From the NCBI GenBank assembly GCA_036494005.1, contig DASXOV010000072.1, positions 1 to 7,598 of the forward strand: a stretch of DNA of 7,598 bases, read 5' to 3'. The position numbers and the translations under genes are program-made. Positions within the stretch are counted from its first letter, which is position 1; every line of letters begins with the position of its first letter. A model generated the notes under the pieces. It was not told the DNA's origin and did not search any database. It saw only the letters and a program-made list of their open reading frames with translations. The DNA comes from GCA-003244245 sp036494005. Lineage in GTDB: Bacteria > Actinomycetota > Actinomycetes > Mycobacteriales > Pseudonocardiaceae. Of the stretch, positions 5,200 to 7,598 are shown in pieces.

Positions 5200-6609
5200 T
5201 CACCCGATCCGCGCACGGCTGCCGAGCAGGCCCTGCGGCCTGACTATCAGGATGAGAATGAGGACCGCGAGACCGCCCAGATACTTGAGATCCACCGGGA
5301 TGAGCTGAGCGGAGACCTGCACCAGGATTCCGACGATCAGGCACCCGACCAGGGCGCCGTACGCGGTGCCCAGTCCGCCCAGGATAACCCCGGCGAACAT
5401 CAGCAGCAGGAGGTTGAAGCCCATCTCGTACTGCACGGTCCCGGCCAGCTCGGACAGCCCGAACAGCACGCCACCGAGCGCGGCGAGCCCGCCGGAGAGG
5501 GCCCACACGAACAGCACCACCCGCTCGACGTTGATGCCCGACGAAGCGGCCAGGTCCCGGTTGTCCGACACCGCCCGCATCGCCTTGCCGATCCGGGTGC
5601 GCTGCAACAGCAGCGCCAGCCCGATCATGACGGCCAGGCTGATCACGATGGTGGCGAGGTCCTTGTCGGTGAGGCTGATCAGCCCGTAGTCCCGTTCCAC
5701 CTGGTCGGTGTAGTCGGCGAAGGACTGTGACCGGCCGCCGTAGAAGATCAGCACCAGGTAGCGCAGCGAGAGGCCCAGGCCGATGGACACGATGAGCTGG
5801 GCGACCAGCCCGGATCTGCGCCTGCGCATCGGCCGCCAGATGCCCAGGTCGCTGGCCGCGCCCAGCGCAGCACCGGCCACGATGGCCAGCAGGGTCGCCC
5901 AGATCAGCTGGATTCCGAGTACGACGTTGAGCGCCCAGGCCACCACTGCCCCGATCATGACCATCTCGCCATGGGCGAAGTTGGTCAGCCCGGTGGTGCC
6001 GAAGATCAGCGACAGGCCCACTCCGGTGATGCCGATGACCAAGCCGAACCGGATGCCGTCGACGAGGACCCGCAGTACCTGTGAGGTGGTGGAGGTTTTC
6101 AGCCCGGTGCGTTCGGTGCCGAAGCGGAACACCACCAGGGACACCCGGCCTGCCGCGACGTCCCGGGTCACCTCACCCTGCAACACATGAACGCCCCGAG
6201 GCAGGGACTTCTGGTCGATCCGGAAGATGTACCGGCCGGGTTGGGAAACGTCCAATGTCCAGTGGCCCTGATCGTCGGACACAGTCTCGGTGACCTGCCG
6301 ACCCCCGGCGATCAGCGCCTGTACGCGCACGGCGGGCAGTGGCTTGCCGTCGTTGCGCAGTGTCCCACTGACCGGCAGTTCCTGCTGGTCAGCCGGTGCG
6401 GGCGGGGACAACGCGGCAGTTGAACCCGGCGCGGTCAGGGCAGGAGCTAGGGCAGGCGCCGCTAGGGCAGGCGCGGCGAGGCCGAGTAGTGCGGCTCCGG
6501 CGACCAGCCCCACGAGCAGCAGGTGTAGCGGTGGCGGCTTCCGGGTCGACGTGGCGGGATCCGCGGCCCGCATCCTGCTCGGTGGCCGGACGGAGCCTGG
6601 TCTTCGCAC
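5200..6609 (-). CDS. livH: Branched-chain amino acid ABC transporter permease LivH fused to an exported N-terminal domain
   Basis: A 469-residue protein. Residues about 178-469 are a standard LivH permease: GVGLSLIFGTTGLTNFAHGE at about 196-215, an EAA-like loop at 341-360 (GKAMRAVSDNRDLAASSGIN), and the C-terminal LIVRPQGLLG. Ahead of this lie a basic Pro-rich stretch, a hydrophobic segment (about 28-46) ending in a signal-peptidase-like ALA site, an Ala/Pro linker, and a roughly 90-residue segment (about 77-165). That segment looks like a carboxypeptidase-regulatory (transthyretin-like) beta-sandwich: VSGTLRNDGKPLPAVRV, then SDDQGHWTLDV and PGRYIFRI. It would face outside the membrane, where the binding protein docks. 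The start is uncertain: GTG at 6609 is preferred for AGGAGG (6624-6619) nine bases upstream, but ATG at 6627 and ATG at 6573 are possible. It is the first gene of the livHMGF operon. Confidence 0.88.
   Translation of the reverse strand: MRRPGSVRPPSRMRAADPATSTRKPPPLHLLLVGLVAGAALLGLAAPALAAPALAPALTAPGSTAALSPPAPADQQELPVSGTLRNDGKPLPAVRVQALIAGGRQVTETVSDDQGHWTLDVSQPGRYIFRIDQKSLPRGVHVLQGEVTRDVAAGRVSLVVFRFGTERTGLKTSTTSQVLRVLVDGIRFGLVIGITGVGLSLIFGTTGLTNFAHGEMVMIGAVVAWALNVVLGIQLIWATLLAIVAGAALGAASDLGIWRPMRRRRSGLVAQLIVSIGLGLSLRYLVLIFYGGRSQSFADYTDQVERDYGLISLTDKDLATIVISLAVMIGLALLLQRTRIGKAMRAVSDNRDLAASSGINVERVVLFVWALSGGLAALGGVLFGLSELAGTVQYEMGFNLLLLMFAGVILGGLGTAYGALVGCLIVGILVQVSAQLIPVDLKYLGGLAVLILILIVRPQGLLGSRARIG
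6431..6474. repeat. 15-bp tandem repeat inside livH encoding an Ala/Pro linker
   Basis: GCTAGGGCAGGCGC occurs at 6446-6459 and 6461-6474 with a 15-bp period. A decayed copy (gcggtcagggcagga) lies at 6431-6445. On the coding strand it encodes APALA-type units between the signal segment and the beta-sandwich domain of LivH. The period is a multiple of three, so copy-number change would keep the frame. Confidence 0.7.
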
Positions 6610-6653
6610 GAGCGTGCGCCTCCTCATCGAGAGGGTTGACGGTGCAGCCGGCG

Positions 6654-6685
6654 CAGCTCCCCGGTGAGCTGCGGGTGGCCGCCCG
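6654..6685 (-). promoter_or_regulatory. Twin hairpins in the liv operon leader, one with an ANTAR-like hexaloop
   Basis: Read on the minus strand, two hairpins abut with no linker. The first is CGGG-CGGCCA-CCCG (6685-6672). The second is CAGCTC-ACCGGG-GAGCTG (6671-6654); its stem could grow to 8 bp (6673-6652) at the expense of the first. Both loops are hexamers. The second has A1 and G4, as in known ANTAR targets; the first does not. It lies 44 bases before the livH start. No U-tract or terminator stem follows clearly, so this is suggestive only. Confidence 0.3.
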
Positions 6686-6712
6686 AGTGCTCCAGTGACT
6701 TCTGGGGAGGGC

Positions 6713-6718
6713 AGAGTA
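6713..6718 (-). promoter_or_regulatory. Candidate -10 box for the livHMGF operon
   Basis: On the minus strand the hexamer TACTCT (6718-6713) fits TANNNT and would give a leader of about 95 bases containing the twin hairpins. No clear -35 is visible. The rest of the 292-base gap between livH and the thioesterase gene (6610-6901) is very GC-rich with short palindromes (for example ccccgcgggg, 6812-6821), and I see no gene in it. Confidence 0.25.
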
Positions 6719-6863
6719 ACGGCTGGATCATCGGACGGAATCCGCCTGTACCCATCTCCGCACCGCTGCCCCCCGGGTGGGCGCGCCACCGCCCCCGCGA
6801 CCGCGCCGCTGCCCCGCGGGGAGGATGTCAGCCGCGGTCCGCGGTGGGTCGCAACACGGATCG

Positions 6864-6901
6864 TGCCACGCCGGAGATCGCCACCTGCGCGGCCTGTGGC
6901 A
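6864..6901 (-). terminator. Hairpin at the thioesterase stop codon, possible terminator
   Basis: tgccacgccg (6864-6873) can pair with cggc (6890-6893) and gtggca (6896-6901), ten base pairs with a two-base bulge around a 16-base loop. It begins directly after the thioesterase stop codon on the minus strand. No U-tract follows. A terminator is plausible by position, but the large loop and GC-rich context keep this weak. Confidence 0.3.
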
Positions 6902-7342
6902 TCACTCTGCTGGGCGATCCCGGAGCAGGCAGGTCAGCCGGGCTGTGCAGATCCGACGGTCTCGCTCGTCGCTGACGGCGATCTCGTAGGTGGCCACGGT
7001 ACGGCCGCGGTGCAGTGGCGTACAGACACCGGTGACCTCCCCCTCGGTCGCTGCCCGGTGGTGCGAGCAGGACAGCTCCACTCCCAGCGGCACTCGGTCC
7101 GGCGAGCCCCACATCGCGGCCGCGATCGAACCGAGCGTCTCGGCCAGCACGGCGCTGGCACCTCCGTGCAGCAATCCGAACGGCTGGCGGTTGTGGGCGA
7201 CCGGCATAGTGCCCACCAACCGCTCGGGATCCCACTCGGTGATCTTGATACCCATCCGGTCGGCGAGCTGCTCGTCGGCCCAGCGATCGAACAGCTCCGC
7301 GGTGGCCTGATCGGCACTGGGCGGAATGGCGGACGCGGTCAC
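6902..7342 (-). CDS. Hotdog-fold acyl-CoA thioesterase, YdiI/MenI-like
   Basis: A 146-residue single-domain cytoplasmic thioesterase of the PaaI/4HBT hotdog superfamily. The central motif QPFGLLHGGASAVLAETLGS gives Q53, H59-G60-G61 and E68, the same spacing as the catalytic Gln, His and Glu of E. coli YdiI, whose sequence I remember as closely similar here and in the later VTGVCTPLHRGR segment. YdiI hydrolyses 1,4-dihydroxy-2-naphthoyl-CoA in menaquinone synthesis, and actinobacteria use menaquinone, so that role is a fair inference; general acyl-CoA or enterobactin-type proofreading hydrolysis is the alternative. The GTG start at 7342 has GGAGG (7353-7349) six bases upstream; the open frame reaches 7468, but that extension crosses the palindrome and DnaA box. 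It is divergent from polA. The function has no evident link to the liv genes. Confidence 0.88.
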   Translation of the reverse strand: MTASAIPPSADQATAELFDRWADEQLADRMGIKITEWDPERLVGTMPVAHNRQPFGLLHGGASAVLAETLGSIAAAMWGSPDRVPLGVELSCSHHRAATEGEVTGVCTPLHRGRTVATYEIAVSDERDRRICTARLTCLLRDRPAE

Positions 7343-7377
7343 GCAGAACCTCCAGACATGGGGCCGGGACCCTACCC

Positions 7378-7383
7378 ACTGTA
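7378..7383 (-). promoter_or_regulatory. Candidate -10 box for the thioesterase gene
   Basis: On the minus strand TACAGT (7383-7378) fits TANNNT and precedes the ribosome site by about 24 bases. A second candidate, TAGGGT, lies at 7374-7369. No -35 is evident. Confidence 0.3.
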
Positions 7384-7420
7384 GGCAGCGCCTCGCGGCG
7401 TGCGCGCCCGATCCCAGGGC

Positions 7421-7429
7421 TGTGGATAA
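7421..7429 (-). promoter_or_regulatory. Exact DnaA-box 9-mer (TTATCCACA)
   Basis: TGTGGATAA on the plus strand is TTATCCACA on the minus strand, identical to the high-affinity E. coli DnaA box. It is single, lies 79 bases before the polA start and touches the left arm of the palindrome. Binding is not shown, and actinobacterial DnaA often prefers TTGTCCACA. Confidence 0.4.
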
Positions 7430-7476
7430 CCTGTGAGTGGCGGTGCGACTCACAGCTCGCATCGCCACTCACAGGT
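7429..7476. repeat. 48-bp near-perfect palindrome upstream of polA
   Basis: ACCTGTGAGTGGCG (7429-7442) is exactly complementary to CGCCACTCACAGGT (7463-7476). The stem continues through a G-U pair and five more pairs (7444-7448 with 7457-7461), 20 bp in all, around the loop ctcacagc (7449-7456). The word ACTCACAG appears twice (7448-7455 and 7467-7474), and CTGTGAGT (7431-7438) can pair with either copy. It may be an operator, a terminator-like structure between divergent genes, or a dispersed palindromic repeat. Confidence 0.85.
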
Positions 7477-7493
7477 CTGTCGGTCGGCAGGCT

Positions 7494-7499
7494 TAGACT
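7494..7499 (+). promoter_or_regulatory. Candidate polA -10 box with leaderless start
   Basis: TAGACT fits TANNNT and ends eight bases before GTG at 7508, so transcription would begin at or within a few bases of that codon. No Shine-Dalgarno sequence is near the start, which supports a leaderless transcript. No strong -35 is seen. Confidence 0.5.
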
Positions 7500-7507
7500 C
7501 GCTGGCC

Positions 7508-7598
7508 GTGATGGTCTCCACTCCGCGGTTGCTCCTGCTCGACGGCCATTCGCTGGCCTACCGGGCGTTTTTCGCCCTGCCCGTGGAGAACTTCCGCA
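7508..7598 (+). CDS. polA: DNA polymerase I, N-terminal fragment (runs off the window)
   Basis: Only the first 30 codons are present; the gene continues past the window end. The reading is VMVSTPRLLLLDGHSLAYRA followed by FFALPVENFR. The LLLDG(H/N)SLA(Y/F)RAF(F/Y)ALP pattern is the start of the 5'-3' exonuclease domain of bacterial DNA polymerase I; the Asp of LLDG is a conserved metal ligand in that domain. Polymerase I fills gaps and removes RNA primers in replication and repair. The start is GTG at 7508 or ATG at 7511. GTG is preferred because the -10 box at 7494-7499 would place the transcript start close to it and there is no ribosome binding site. The N-terminal lead is shorter than the one I remember in M. 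tuberculosis PolA. It is divergent from the thioesterase gene. Confidence 0.9.
   Translation, partial: MMVSTPRLLLLDGHSLAYRAFFALPVENFR

Noticed and set aside
6664..7384. Plus-strand open frames across the livH-thioesterase gap and the thioesterase gene
   Set aside because: They have no ribosome site or recognisable motif, and they run antisense through the thioesterase catalytic region. I treat the gap as non-coding.
7343..7468. A 42-residue N-terminal extension of the thioesterase
   Set aside because: The extension would be read through the palindrome, and GTG at 7342 has an ideal GGAGG six bases upstream. Its N-terminus also fits the YdiI family length.
1..7598. A novel defence, mobile or biosynthetic system
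   Set aside because: Every gene belongs to a known housekeeping or transport family. I saw no transposase, integrase, toxin, nuclease island or CRISPR repeat, so no such claim is made.

Overview
The window is GC-rich (high G+C at third codon positions, frequent GTG starts) and looks like the chromosome of an actinobacterium. A Mycobacteriales or Nocardiaceae-type organism is most likely, because the pdtaR and polA products resemble their mycobacterial counterparts as I remember them; no species call is possible. It is chromosomal core: I see no insertion sequence, phage gene, CRISPR array or other sign of recent transfer.

Layout, left to right. (1) A leftward tRNA gene with anticodon CAA and a short, class I variable loop. 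(2) A rightward PdtaR-type response regulator (receiver plus ANTAR RNA-binding domain), followed by an 11-bp tandem repeat and a strong GC-rich hairpin. (3) A rightward lipoprotein gene for a branched-chain amino acid-type substrate-binding protein (livK/livJ-like), preceded by a potentially structured leader and ended by a perfect 12-bp-stem hairpin. (4) A leftward four-gene operon, livH-livM-livG-livF, with gaps or overlaps of a few bases, convergent to the binding-protein gene. LivH carries an unusual exported N-terminal beta-sandwich-like domain, and LivG has a long acidic C-terminal tail. (5) A leftward hotdog thioesterase resembling the DHNA-CoA/enterobactin thioesterase family (YdiI/MenI type). 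(6) A 165-bp divergent promoter region holding an exact DnaA-box 9-mer and a 48-bp near-perfect palindrome. (7) The first 30 codons of polA (DNA polymerase I), apparently leaderless, cut off by the window end.

How the genes work together: the binding lipoprotein should capture a branched-chain amino acid or similar amide/amino acid outside the membrane and deliver it to the LivH/LivM channel, driven by the LivG/LivF ATPases. Binding protein and transporter are separate, facing transcription units that meet at one bidirectional terminator hairpin, so their expression could be uncoupled. PdtaR is an RNA-binding antiterminator family protein, and the liv operon leader contains a hairpin with a hexaloop having A1 and G4, as in ANTAR targets; a local regulatory link is a testable guess only.

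I found no clearly novel multi-gene system. The points most worth a second look are the class I tRNA with a Leu anticodon, the LivH extracellular fusion, the palindrome with two competing pairings next to a DnaA box before polA, and the ANTAR-like hairpin in the liv leader.
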